Shown here: positions 52,490 through 64,000 of the stretch, piece by piece
Numbering within the stretch: the stretch's first letter is position 1
How the letters are laid out: each line of letters begins with the position of its first letter
From: Adiantum capillus-veneris
Lineage: Eukaryota > Streptophyta > Polypodiopsida > Polypodiales > Pteridaceae
Assembly (NCBI GenBank): GCA_014529385.2
Contig: CM043950.1
Span: 152,696,445 to 152,760,444 of the forward strand
Direction: 5' to 3'
DNA: 64,000 bases
Made by a program: the position numbers and the translations under genes
Notes under the pieces: generated by a model
Told to the model about the DNA's origin: nothing
Database searches by the model: none
Seen by the model: the letters and a program-made list of their open reading frames with translations, nothing else

Positions 52490-53781
52490 TCCGGGAGGAT
52501 ACACCAAAGTCCAGAAGTAGTGGATGGTAAGGAAGGCTACCAGATACCGCCTTGTAAACGACCACTTGTACTGTAAGGGCAAGGATCAAATTCTAAGGCG
52601 GGTGCTAATCTCCACTGAGATCACATAGGTAATTTAAAGTTTCCATGATGGCATCTGCGGCGTCCATTTTGCTCTAGATTTCACCAGTAGGAAGATTCTA
52701 CAGGCAGGATACTCTTGGCCTAGTTTGAACAGGGATGTACACCATTGGTGTAAAACATGTGAAGCTTGTCAAGTGGCCAGTGATCGCACCTTAACCTACA
52801 AGCCACAAACTCCTATCATCGCATATGGTCCATTTGAGAAATGGGGAATAGATGCAATCGGTCCTTTACCAAGGGCCCAATCAGTTAAATTGTACATCAT
52901 AGTGGGTGTAGACTACATGACTCGTTGGGCAGAAGCAACAACCACCACCTTCATTACAGCCCAAGAGGTAGCGAAGTTCATTTTTGAGCATATCTATTTT
53001 CCGTTTTGGAACTCCTCTTGAGATAATATCAGATAGAGGACCGGGCTTCAGAGGCGATCTGGTAGGAGAATTGATGAAGAAGTTAGGCATCACGCGCCGA
53101 CATTCCACACCATACTATCCACAATGCAATGTTCTAGTAGAGAAGGTAAATGGAATGATTTGAAAAATCATCACAAAGCAGGTAAAAAATCACATAGGAG
53201 ACTGGGATAAACATCTCATGGCAGCTCTTGGGGCCTACCGAACAACTTTCCGAACATCACTTGGTTTCACCCCGCTCCATCTAGTTTATGGGAAGGAGGC
53301 AATTCTACCCATTGAGGTATAGATAGCCAACTTACGAGTCTTGGCTAGCCAGATACAGCGTCCAATTTTAAATCTCAGAAACCACATCTTGGATCTGGAG
53401 AGGCTCCAAGTAGATATGATAGAAGCCATCAATCACTATGCAATGCAGGCAGAACAACGCAGGCTCACTTTCAATCAAGGACTTAAAAAAAAGGGACTGG
53501 AAAAAGGTATGTTAGTGCTGAGATATGACAACAGATTTGACACCAGGAAGGACAAGAAATTTCAACCCAGATGGGAAGGACCATTCATCATCCAAAAACG
53601 TTATGACGATAGCTATAAGCTGATGGAAGCAGATGGGAGAATTCACAAGACTAGGGTCAACGGATGGAGATTGAAAAGGTATTTTCTTAGGTTTGATCCA
53701 GAATTCATGCTAGACATTCCAGAAGAGGGAGAACCCTCTAAGTCCATAGCTAAAGCTGCAGAGGAAGGGCTAGAAGCATGA
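52490..53781 (+). pseudogene. Integrase of interior B', with intact C-terminal domain
   Basis: The N-terminal and core parts have the same stops and shift as interior B. Unlike the other interiors it continues beyond the G-K-E-A point into a 146-codon open stretch (53341-53781). This contains an R-L-T-F-N-Q-G helical region, V-L-R-Y-D-N-R, and F-Q-P-R-W-E-G-P-F-I-I followed by H-K-T-R-V-N-G-W-R-L-K-R-Y, the usual integrase C-terminal DNA-binding region of plant gypsy elements without a chromodomain. This is the only true 3' coding end in the array. Confidence 0.82.
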
Positions 53782-53792
53782 ATGCCTCTAGC

Positions 53793-53808
53793 TAGATGGG
53801 AGGGCTAA
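53793..53808 (+). promoter_or_regulatory. Polypurine tract of interior B'
   Basis: TAGATGGGAGGGCTAA precedes the LTR start TGATGG. A matching GGGGGAGGGCTAA + TGATAG arrangement occurs at 55689-55704. Confidence 0.75.
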
Positions 53809-55358
<1,550 letters not shown>

Positions 55359-55702
55359 ATGGCAAGGAGCATACATTATCAAGAAGGCTTTCAATTCAAT
55401 TTATTACCATATCATGGACTTGAATGGTAAAGAGCACTCCAAGAATATAAACGGGTATCGACAACCGTATTTTAGTTGCCTTCTATCAAAGGATCTACCA
55501 AGGATTTCTCAAAGAGCCAATACCTCATGTAATTATTGATGTTTGAAGCATGTGTGTAACGCGAGCCAAAGTGACAAAAAGGATCCATATGATGAAAATA
55601 TTGTCAAGATACCAACTATCTCAAAGGACTCAAAACCACTCTCTTTGGAAAGAATGCACTATGATGGTATATGAATGTACCATCATCTTGGGGGAGGGCT
55701 AA
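55359..55702 (+). pseudogene. 3' coding end and polypurine tract of an older gypsy element
   Basis: The frame from 55360 reads W-Q-G-A-Y-I-I-K-K-A-F and continues Y-H-I-M-D-L-N-G-K-E-H-S-K-N-I-N-G-Y-R, the pattern of an integrase C-terminal region, to a stop near 55536. A polypurine tract (GGGGGAGGGCTAA, 55690-55702) and an LTR start follow. The gypsy array LTR ends exactly at 55358, so the array lies inside this older element. Confidence 0.6.
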
Positions 55703-57233
55703 TGATAGCCATATTTCGGCTATCCAAAATTTCTATAGTGAGCTACCTCACCCTATCAAAATCACTCAAACATTGTGGCTATCCTCACACTTTCACTATA
55801 CAAAGGAGTATGTGAGTTAAGGGACTTTTCCCTTATCTCCTTAAAATCCTCAAGTAGCTAGTCCTTGCCACTAGTTGAGTCAAAAAAATAAATAAAAACA
55901 TATTATGGCCCATTTGTGTGTAAATATTTCATTGTATATATGGGTTTTTATTGTGATTATTTAGATATTTTTACCTAGGTCTGCATTAATTGCCTAAGTA
56001 TTTTATTTACATTGACTCACCATTATCACAATATTTCTTACCAGTGTGCATACTCTTATGTGAACCCACTGCGAGAAAAAATCACAAAAATATCTTTCAC
56101 CTAGTCATTCCCTTTTACTAAATTACCATTTTTCTACATGCAGCTTTTTTTACTTCTTATAAATACTCGTAAATCAATAAAACAAATGACGGACCCCTCA
56201 TTTGATTCCCAATATTTTCATATATTTCTTTTTTCCATTCTATATCTATATATAGCTAACATTATTCTAGATTCCACAAATTGTTTATATACTAACTTCC
56301 TTTTTTCTATCATATCCATATATTATATTTGTAAATAATCCTAATCAATGCATATTTTCAAACCCTCAACAATCTGTTAGGTCATGCTCTCATGAAAGGA
56401 GGGGCTCACTCTTGGAGGATTATGCAAATTTAACAAAAGGGGGACTACTGAAGACTTTTGCAGGAGAAAAAATTGGTATTTTGGTGAGATTTTTGATCTC
56501 CACCTCCACTCTAAATTTGAGGAAATGAAAAAATTAAAAACTTTAGTTTACAAGCTGAATAATCACCTCAAAATGCTTCATACCTTTTGGAGTTGCCACC
56601 GGTGAGATATGATTTTTTTGGTGGACCTCAGTCAGCCCACTTGTTCTCACAAGTCACCCTAGTCTTCTCTCACTTCCCTTCATACTTCCACATGCATACA
56701 CACACTCATTCATCTCCATACCTCACTCAAATATGCACCTTTCATGGTTTCTCTCTCCTTCTTCACTATTAACCTCCCCTCTCATATGAACTCTACAAGT
56801 ACATACACCATCTCTATGCCTCTCTCTATTACCTCTAAATTACAATTCCTTTTACCTCTTCTCTATATACGTAAAATTCAGCATGTAAACCCATGCTTAA
56901 TCCGTGCAAACTAAGGGATTCTCATCAACCAACATTATCACTTTCATCATGGTGTTCACAACAATGACGTACTAAGAGAAGACGAAGAAGAGGATCGACA
57001 GTCATTTTTGAGAACTTACACAAGTAAGTTCAAGACTTATTCAAGCTTCACCATCACAAGGATTCACTCACTTCATTCAACCATCTTACTTCATCCATCC
57101 ACCTCATTCTACCCATTGTAAATATATCATTAACTTTTAGTGATTACTAGCAATAACCACTATTATACTAACACAAAATAGCCTTTGACCTAACCATTAA
57201 AGGTATATCACCTCAACACATGTGCATAGTAAA

Positions 57234-57235
<2 letters not shown>

Positions 57236-57274
<39 letters not shown>
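57236..57274. repeat. CT microsatellite
   Basis: Uninterrupted CT array in the older LTR. Confidence 0.95.
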
Positions 57275-57278
<4 letters not shown>

Positions 57279-57460
57279 TTCTTAAAACTTTACTTTCACC
57301 TTATCTTCCATCAATAATGCTCTCTTTTGAGCCCACATCCATGACTCAAGCAGACAAAGAAGGCCCACAATTTTTCTTTTGATATTCAAAAGAAATCCTA
57401 ATCTTTATTTGGTTATCTTGTAAATAAGGTTATCAATAACCTTAATGAGGGATCTCTAAC

Positions 57461-57470
57461 CTATAAATAG
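57461..57470 (+). promoter_or_regulatory. TATA box in the older LTR
   Basis: CTATAAATAG, a perfect plant TATA consensus, with GGCTCCTCTCC downstream. Confidence 0.6.
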
Positions 57471-57668
57471 GCTCCTCTCCCTGTTGTGAATCACCCCCAA
57501 TCTCTCACATAGCACAAAACACTCTATACGCGAGGAGAAATTTGTGTGTAGCCATCACCTTGTGAGATTCACACTTGGTGTGAGAGAAGCTTTGATGCTA
57601 CACATTGCAAAGTGAGAGAGTGTGAGTGTCCTATCTCAAGCCACTATTGTACATGCTCTCTCACTATC

Positions 57669-58279
57669 AACATTTGGTGCTTCAAAGGTGTGCTTGGCAT
57701 CAGAATCTTCTTCCTTCCACTTGTGTAAATCTCTTTGGAAAATGCAAGGTGACTTGTATCTTTTAAGCTCTATCATTTGAGCTTGTTTGAGAGAGTGCTT
57801 AGTGTGTTTTCATTGCCAATTTTGTGTCCATTGTAAGAGGGTATTATGGTGAGAGGGCTTCCACACCCTCAAACAGTGATTGTGTGTGTTGGTAATGCTT
57901 ATCATTCACTATACATTGGGTTAGTTTTTGTACAATCTTGATGGTAGCATTGTAGCGAACCATCTCCATTTTCAAGTTATAAACAAGGTATTATACAAGT
58001 TCCACTTCTCCCCCTCTTCCCTTTTCTCTAGCTCTCTCTTGCTCCTTTTGGTGTTTGTCTTGGTGTGAGATTGTTTGTGTGTGTTTTGTAGCACCTTCTC
58101 TTGGTGATGAACAGATCTCTCTTGCATCCTAATTTGCATCACATATCTAGGTGGTGCCCCTTCACTCGTTTGGCTATGGGTTTGTCGTTGTTTCTTGCTT
58201 GTGGTTGCCGTAGCCCCAATTGAGCACCATGGGAGCCTTGAGGGGTGTTTGGACGTCGCCTCTCTTGTTTCCATCCATC
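57669..58279. other. Unassigned region beside the older LTR
   Basis: About 600 bp with weak similarity to gypsy U5 (ctaggtggtgcccc near 58148). No supported ORF. Confidence 0.4.
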
Positions 58280-59011
58280 CTAGACCATCCCACCATCATG
58301 AGAAAATTCCACCACTGTGCGCTTGAGGATGGATCCAATTTTGTCTTTCACTTTATATAGATACTGTATGCGCATCTTTTTATAATTAGGAATTACAAAC
58401 CCTTTTTTGGATGTGCTCATTAAAGCATCTTGAAATATGGGGTTGCGCATAGCATTGAATGGTATACTACATGCCACAAAATCTTGCATCCGTTTCAAGT
58501 GCAACTCAAGAAACCATTGCTTATCTAACACTTCATACAATGTTTGTCCATTGGATGATGCTTTACTAACTTTAATTGAGCTAGGATTTGTTGTTGCTGA
58601 CATTGAAGCATGTCCACGAAGAGGATTTGACTAGGGGGTGTGATCATTTGCTTCCATAGCACATGCTCTAAGCTCTCATTGACATTAGACATTTCAACAT
58701 CCATTGCAACTTATTTGGCAACAACATTTTTATTTTTAGTCAAGAATTTGCTCTTCTATGCTAGCATACTTTGGCAGTCTATCATGAATATCTCTTCCCA
58801 GAGCCATACACTCTGACACATTACCATGGATTTTAAACAGATTCTCTTTGATTCTAGTCGCATTGCCATTAAACTCATGGTCGCAAGTCTTGCATTTCAA
58901 TTGAGATGTATTCTTTCTGGAATGCAGATCGTCGATGTAGCTCCACTCATGTCCTTTCACCATGCTGACAGATGGATTTAATATGCTAGAAACAACAAAT
59001 CCAACTGTCAA
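58280..59011 (-). pseudogene. hAT transposase fragment (BED zinc finger and DUF659-like region)
   Basis: On the minus strand 59011-58736 encodes a BED-type finger: H-E-W-S-Y near the start, C-K-T-C-D-H-E-F-N-G, then H-G-N-V-S-E-C. 58603-58280 encodes I-P-F-N-A-M-R-N-P-I-F-Q-D-A-L and Y-K-K-M-R followed by S-H-D-G-G, the DUF659 pattern of plant hAT-family proteins (normally S-D-G-W). The fragment stops there; the catalytic core and hAT dimerisation domain are missing. Frames are broken at 58604-58735. hAT transposases move DNA elements by cut and paste; this one is dead. Confidence 0.72.
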
Positions 59012-60361
59012 TTTTGAGGGTAAAAAACAATTTAAAGCAAAAAACTACACAAGCAATGCTTTATCGATCAATATGGTGATCAAAAATCTGTCCACATTAT
59101 CAATTAGAGCATGCTACACTATCAATTAACAATAAGCAATGATAGTCTTATCGTTCTTCATGTATAAACTCATGTCAATCGAATTATCTTTTCAAATGCA
59201 AAATAACTTCATTACTTAAAAGAAAACATTCCAATCACAATGCTCACATTGCACTACATCGATTTATCTAAAGTGCAAGATTTTGGCTTTCACACTTTAC
59301 AATAATCGATAATCTTAATCACTTATTTTAAACAATACAAATAAATCTCATCATCATGTTGCACTATATCGATTTATCTAAAGTGAAAGCTCACGACTTT
59401 CATTGGAATTATGATAGTCGATAATATTAATCAAATCTTGCAATTGATTCTCATTGTAAAATGATCATTAACTGTAAACATTCATGATTGTCATATCTAT
59501 CAGAACTACCAACATGAAGTTCTCACACTCCACGAGATATCTTTGAGCGCTTATCTATTTGTAGTTGTTGCATGTGTACACTCACACAGTATGATAGACG
59601 TAGAAATCCAAAGATAATTCAATATCAATGTATTTAGACATGAGATTCCTATATTTTAATTCTAGTGAGAGCATAGAGTGACGGCTCTACGTAGGATAAA
59701 AAAATTTCTATCTATGTTTACTTTGAGGTGAGAAAATAATTGCACGTCAAAATCAAATAGATCTAAATAAAATTGACCTCTATTGTATTATATTTTGTAG
59801 ACTGGTAACCTCATGTGAGAGTACACTGTGCACACAACAAAAAGATCTAAATTGTCTCACTAATTCACTTCCACATGTCATTAAATTGAGCACGTGGCAA
59901 CAAGTAACTCGTATAAAATAAACACCTTGTATGAGTGAGATTCTGAGTTCTACATAACATGCAAAGCTTACACAATTTGAACCTTTATGAAAATTTAATC
60001 AAATTTTAATAAAAAAATAAATTGATCTTAAACAAAAGTAATTTAAACTATTCTAAATTTCAATGATTTTTGAAGCATTATTTTTTAAAAAAATTTCTTT
60101 GATTATGACATAGAATACTTTTGTGATAAATAATGGTCTCAACAAGGCACACTGCCGCTATTTATAGTTTTTTTTTTTAAAGTGTATTCTTTGATTGAAA
60201 AAAATTGATCAAAGTCTTTTCAATCAAAAAACCATGAAAATATACGGTTGCCCGTTTTTGCTAACTGGCACCATATAATACGCCCGTATAATATGGGGTA
60301 ATGTATAATATGCATGTATATGACATATTATATGTATCTCGTATACCGTATAATGCAACTT
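59012..60361. other. AT-rich non-coding region
   Basis: About 1.35 kb without a supported ORF. It contains a degenerate tandem repeat (59240-59440) and an AT-rich imperfect palindrome near 60304-60332. It could include the 5' part of the hAT element, but I found no terminal inverted repeat. Confidence 0.5.
59240..59440. repeat. Degenerate tandem repeat of about 110 bp
   Basis: The block ttgcactatatcgatttat with following taaagtg and gataatattaatca occurs twice (near 59249 and 59357) with scattered differences. Confidence 0.7.
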
Positions 60362-60380
60362 AGGTAACAGTAATGTAGAA

Positions 60381-61296
60381 GTGTCCTAAGTTGAAGGCCA
60401 AAGAGGCTAAGAAGAAAGAGGTTGGTTCCACTACTAATACTAGTTCCACTACAAATGCATCTATTTTTTAGTCTTCTGTGAAAGGAGATTGTGATGCTGA
60501 TGTTGATGCACAGAATGGGATTTTAGTGCAAAGTGTACCTATAATTCTGTTGTCTATGATGCATGCATGTCAATTGCGAACATTTGCATGTGTGGTGCTA
60601 CAAAGCACATTACCTCACATTGTGATTTGTTCATGTCTCTTGAGTTTGTCCCTCATGGGAATCTAGTTACTTGTGTCAACAATGCATCTTATCCGATTAA
60701 GGGAGTCAGAAAGATTTTGCTGACTACTGAAAATGGCAGTTTTTTCACACTTGTTGATGCATTGTATGTACCTGGGATCAAGAAGAATCTTTTTTTTGTA
60801 TCTGCTCTTACTAGACTTGGACTTGTAGTCCAAGTCAAATTTGTGGATGACATATATACAATACATGATCTCAATTTCAGTGATGAAATTGTTGCATCTG
60901 GTATATTATGTCATGGTCTGTATGAGCTCAATTTGTATAACTGTGGGTAGTATTTTACAAATGCAATTGTGGATTCTAAGGCCATTTCACATGCAAAACT
61001 TTGGCATGCACGTTTTGGACATCTAAAATTTTCCATTTTGCTATGTTTGTAGAAAGCTGTTATGATTTCTTCTTTGCCTCCTCTTGAAGCACCTGTCAAA
61101 CATGTTTGTGAAGGTTGTATTTTGGGTAGGATGCATCTTTCAAAGTTTCCAAAGGATGGTTCAGTTAGGGCCACATTCAGGTTGCAGCTTGTACATAGTG
61201 ATGTTTGTGGGGCCATGCAAACTCCGTTCTTTGGAAATTAACTTTACTTTGTGACTTTCATTGATGATTACTCCAAGAATGCATGGGTGTGTCCGC
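60381..61296 (+). pseudogene. Copia gag tail, protease and integrase N-terminus (second copy)
   Basis: Lysine-rich gag tail, then the degraded protease region where the D-S-G motif is lost (C-M-C-G-A-T-K-H-I replaces D-S-G-A-T-K-H-F). L-Y-V-P-G-I-K-K-N-L near 60770 and F-G-H-L near 61018 follow, then C-E-G-C-I-L-G-R near 61110 and H-S-D-V-C-G near 61195. A stop lies at 61050. It has a sense codon (CAT) where the first copy carries the nonsense TAG at 9414. Confidence 0.8.
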
Positions 61297-61300
61297 TTAA
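61297..61300. repeat. Left TTAA target duplication
   Basis: TTAA here and at 62641-62644. The first copia copy has a single TTAA at the same place (near 9577). Confidence 0.85.
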
Positions 61301-62640
61301 CACTAGAATGGTAACAGGACACTTTTATGTCCTTGGACACTTTTGTGTCCTATTAAGTGACCATTTTTCTTGAATTATTTGAAGAGTATGAAAATGAATT
61401 TCTAGGTGCTATATATCCACAAAGTTGCCTTATGAGCTGAAAAAAACTTAGCATTTTTTTTTGAGTATCGATCTCACCATTAACCTTACTCTTGCACAAC
61501 ATTTTTGAACCTAAACTGTGTGGAAAAATGGGTCCTGCTTTTGGCTTTTTTTCAATTTTTGTCAACTATACCACTCTAAACTTCATGTTTGTGAGGTTTA
61601 GATGGCTAGAGGGTAGGCCTTCATAGTTCTCAACATGTTTTGATGCTTGTAGGGAGAGCTAAGTGTTAAAATTGAAAGTTATGACCAATTTACAAGAATT
61701 GCATAATCCTGTTTTTTGGCCAAAATTAGAACTTTTATGATTTTTTTGGTGGCTTTCTTGATATCCAAATTCAAGTTTGATTGTGTAAGTGTAATGTATA
61801 ACATAAAGCTAATCTTCCTTGAGTTTTGGGGGACCTAATATGCTATATAGCATAGTATATGATGATGGTTGAGTTTTTTGATTTGCTGAAGAATACGATA
61901 CATTTTAGAGTAGCAAGTACAACTTTCTGAATATTGCTAGTTTCTTAGGCCAATTGTGTGTATTTTGTAGGTGGTGACCATATCTAATCATAGACTACAA
62001 AATTGGCTAGATATTGAGTAGTTTCTATGGGTTTCTAGAGGTCATAATGCTAAACCCAGTTTTTTCATGTTTGCTGTATTTAGCACTTTATCATTGCCCC
62101 CAAGGTTCCAATTGTAAGAGATCCATTATCCTTTTGACATGATCCATGGCTCCTTTTGAATCCATAGGCCCAAAGGGAACTAAGAAAACATGTATATAGT
62201 ATTTGTATTGAGCATGACTATAGAAACTTTGATGATAGGTCCGCAGAATGGAAAAAATGCAAATTTTTTGTACCTATTTTTTTTGCCCAAAAAAAAATTA
62301 GTGAGGTAAAAGAAACCATATGTTTTGGTCACCAACCCATTGAAGTTAACGGGGCATTTTATCTCATGTCCTACAAAAATCTCCACTCTTATTTATATGC
62401 AATTAACCGTAAGAAATTGCTGTTTTGGGAAAGATGCACTGGTCCATCAACTTTGGAGGCTTGTAGTGACCAAGGGATGATAAAAATTACAACTTTCTCA
62501 TTTTTTCCATATGTAGTAGTTATTGAACTATAAGCTCATGAAAGGATTTTTCAAAATGAGTGGATCTACTATGGTTTTGGAATTTTTTCCCAAAACCATG
62601 AAAGGACACTTATATGTCCTGTTAGGTTACCGTTCTAGTG
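61301..62640. mobile_element. 1340-bp non-autonomous TTAA-flanked DNA transposon (piggyBac-like termini)
   Basis: The ends are inverted: CACTAGAATGGTAAC on the left, and the reverse complement of the right end reads CACTAGAACGGTAACC. Both ends are followed by AGGACA...TGTCCT hairpin motifs (left 61315-61355, right 62602-62620), and a 10-bp stem lies at 62571-62599. The flanks are TTAA and the empty site is known from the first copia copy. No transposase is encoded; only 70-codon chance frames occur. TTAA duplication and a C-x-C-T-A-G-A-A start recall piggyBac, but a TA or 3-bp target reading is also possible because TTAA is palindromic. Confidence 0.8.
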
Positions 62641-62644
62641 TTAA
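62641..62644. repeat. Right TTAA target duplication
   Basis: TTAA repeated from 61297-61300. Confidence 0.85.
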
Positions 62645-64000
62645 AGCAAAGTTTGAAGTATTTATTTGCTTCAAACAATTTTTGGCTATGACTGAAAATG
62701 TATCAAAATGTACTAAGGGCACCCTTCGTTCCGATCGAGGGGAGGAGTATATGTCTCATGAATTTAACTCATTTTTGGCTAGTTGTGGGATAAAACACCA
62801 CAGTATAGTGCCCTATACACCTCAGCAAAATGGTGTTTCTGGGAGAAAGAAAAGGTCACTTATGGAAATGGCATGATGTATGGTCAAAAGTCAAGCTTTG
62901 ATGCATTTTTTTTGTCTTGAGGCCATTATCTTATGTACTAAACAAGTGTCCTACAAAAGCTTTGAAGTTTATTACTCCATAAAAAGCATGGCATGATAGA
63001 AATCCTTCTATTGAGCACATGCGTGTTTTTGGTTGTTTGGCATATACTTCCATGCCACAAACATAGTGCAAAAAATCGGGTGGGAAGGCTGTCAAATGTA
63101 TTTTTGTTGGTTATAGTGGTCAAAACAAAGGTTACATGTTGTGTCATCCACAAACAAAGTGTATCTTGGTCTCACAAGATGTTGTGTTATAAAAGATTTT
63201 GTTCAGCCCTTGTTATCAGAGACAGTAATATAAGCTCACAAGACATTTATAACACATTGTTGCCTCTTTTCCGTGGTGGAAGTTCAAATGTAAATTCCAA
63301 TGAGGCAAATGTATTGTCTATGGGGGTTTCTGAAAATGTTATAGATCAGCCCATTCCTGTTGCAGATGTACATGATGTACTTCATGATAAAAGGGTTCAG
63401 AATGAGCAAGCTAGAGATATGCCAAAATGGATGGTGCATACTTTGTGTGATAGTAAATTGGATGCACCTTTTTCTATTCATACTCGTTCTCACCATGCAT
63501 ATTATGCATCAGATTATTATCCTTTGGCTGTGTCCAGCCTACGTGATGTTGAGGAACCTCTGTCTTTCGATGAAGCATAGAATTCCAAAAATTGGTTGCC
63601 ATGCAATGTGAATATGATAAACTTATAGAAAATGACACATGGACTTTATGCGATTTGCCTCTTGGAAAAAAGGCCATTGGTACAGTGGGTTTACAAGTTG
63701 AAATGCAAGCCAGATGGTGAGATTGATTGTTATAAGGCTCCACTTGTTGCAAAGGGTTATGCACAAAAAAAAAGCATAGGTTATGAAGAGAATTTTTCTC
63801 CAACTTTTCGTATGACTATTGTGCATTTTCTATGGGCATTGGCAGCTCATTTTGGTTGGGATGTACATCAATCATACATTGTTACTGCTTTCTTGAATGG
63901 TGACATAATTGAGGAAGTTTATGAATGCAGCCTCGCGGTTTTTTCAAGAAAAGGCAAGAGGATAAAGTGTGCAAAAGTAAGAAAACTTTGTATGGGTTGA
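62645..64000 (+). pseudogene. Copia integrase core and RT start (second copy, partial)
   Basis: Continues the integrase after the DNA element: L-R-S-D-R-G-E-E-Y near 62730 (one G replaced), P-Q-Q-N-G-V-S-G-R near 62820 (the catalytic-region A-E-R changed to S-G-R), then a stop at 62875 and frameshifts. The linker (M-P-K-W-M-V-H-T-L near 63420) and RT start (K-L-K-C-K-P-D-G-E-I near 63695, G-W-D-V-H-Q near 63855) follow. It leaves the window near the L-Y-G-L motif. Confidence 0.82.

Larger units (their letters stand above)
55703..57668 (+). repeat. LTR of the older gypsy element (right end tentative)
   Basis: Starts TGATAGCCA after the polypurine tract. AT-rich U3 part, a CT array at 57236-57274 and a canonical CTATAAATAG TATA box at 57461. 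A TTTGGTGC block at 57673, resembling the PBS start of this lineage, suggests a right end near 57668, but a boundary further right (up to about 58270) is possible. No other copy is in the window. Confidence 0.4.
60362..64000 (+). mobile_element. Second, decayed copy of the copia family of 7171-12347 (runs off window)
   Basis: Homology starts at ggtaacagtaatg (matching 8490) and jumps at once to 8648, showing an internal deletion. It then follows the first copy through protease, integrase and the start of RT to the window end (matching about 10963). It is more diverged, with many stops and indels. A 1340-bp element interrupts it at 61301-62640. No LTR is in the window. Confidence 0.9.

Noticed and set aside
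61301-62640. CACTA (En/Spm) superfamily assignment
   Set aside because: The ends do begin CACTA, but with symmetric ends the flanks are TTAA; a 3-bp duplication needs asymmetric ends.

Overview
This window is intergenic, repeat-dominated DNA from a land plant. The evidence is a Ty3/gypsy primer-binding site matching the 3' end of plant tRNA-Asp, Ty1/copia elements primed by initiator tRNA-Met, gypsy polyproteins with a second (archaeal-type) RNase H as in the plant Tat/Ogre lineage, a plant-type LINE and a BED/DUF659 hAT transposase remnant. The species cannot be fixed from the sequence; long CT and CA microsatellites and the mix of elements would suit a large-genome plant, possibly a fern or other non-flowering lineage (weak inference). 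I see no intact host gene.

Layout. 1-1364: 5' end of a reverse-strand Tat-like gypsy element (gag start, leader, tRNA-Asp PBS, LTR). 1536-13291: a reverse-strand non-autonomous LTR element with about 2.2-kb LTRs and a 2.3-kb interior holding only decayed gag-like sequence; its right-hand LTR is split by a young Ty1/copia element (7171-12347) with near-identical LTRs and a perfect 5-bp target duplication. 13292-18440: a mosaic, degenerate retroelement with a retropepsin-like remnant, basic W-P-K motifs and a fragment of a DEAD-box RNA helicase just before the polypurine tract and 3' LTR. 18445-19848: a decayed second copy of the first Tat-like leader and LTR. 19860-24378: a decayed LINE (endonuclease and reverse transcriptase). 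24379-28289: a reverse-strand Ty1/copia element cut off in gag.

28290-55358: a composite Tat-like gypsy array. It reads LTR, interior A, truncated LTR, interior B, truncated interior A', truncated LTR, interior B', LTR. The segment 33561-43422 is tandemly repeated as 43423 to about 53316 (about 9.9 kb period, very few differences). Interiors carry an extra ORF upstream of gag, then gag, protease, RT, RNase H, archaeal-type RNase H and integrase, all with scattered stops and frameshifts; the integrase of interior A' is the longest uninterrupted piece. 55359 to about 58270: 3' end and LTR of an older related element. 58280-59011: hAT transposase fragment. 59012-60361: AT-rich DNA. 60362-64000: a second, decayed copy of the copia family of 7171-12347, interrupted by a 1340-bp TTAA-flanked inverted-repeat element whose empty site is preserved in the first copia copy.

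The order of insertion can be read: the long-LTR element before the copia in its LTR, the LINE before the reverse copia, the reverse copia before the gypsy LTR that cuts its gag, and the second copia copy before the TTAA element. No gene network operates here; the elements interact by nesting, recombination and, by inference, shared replication signals.
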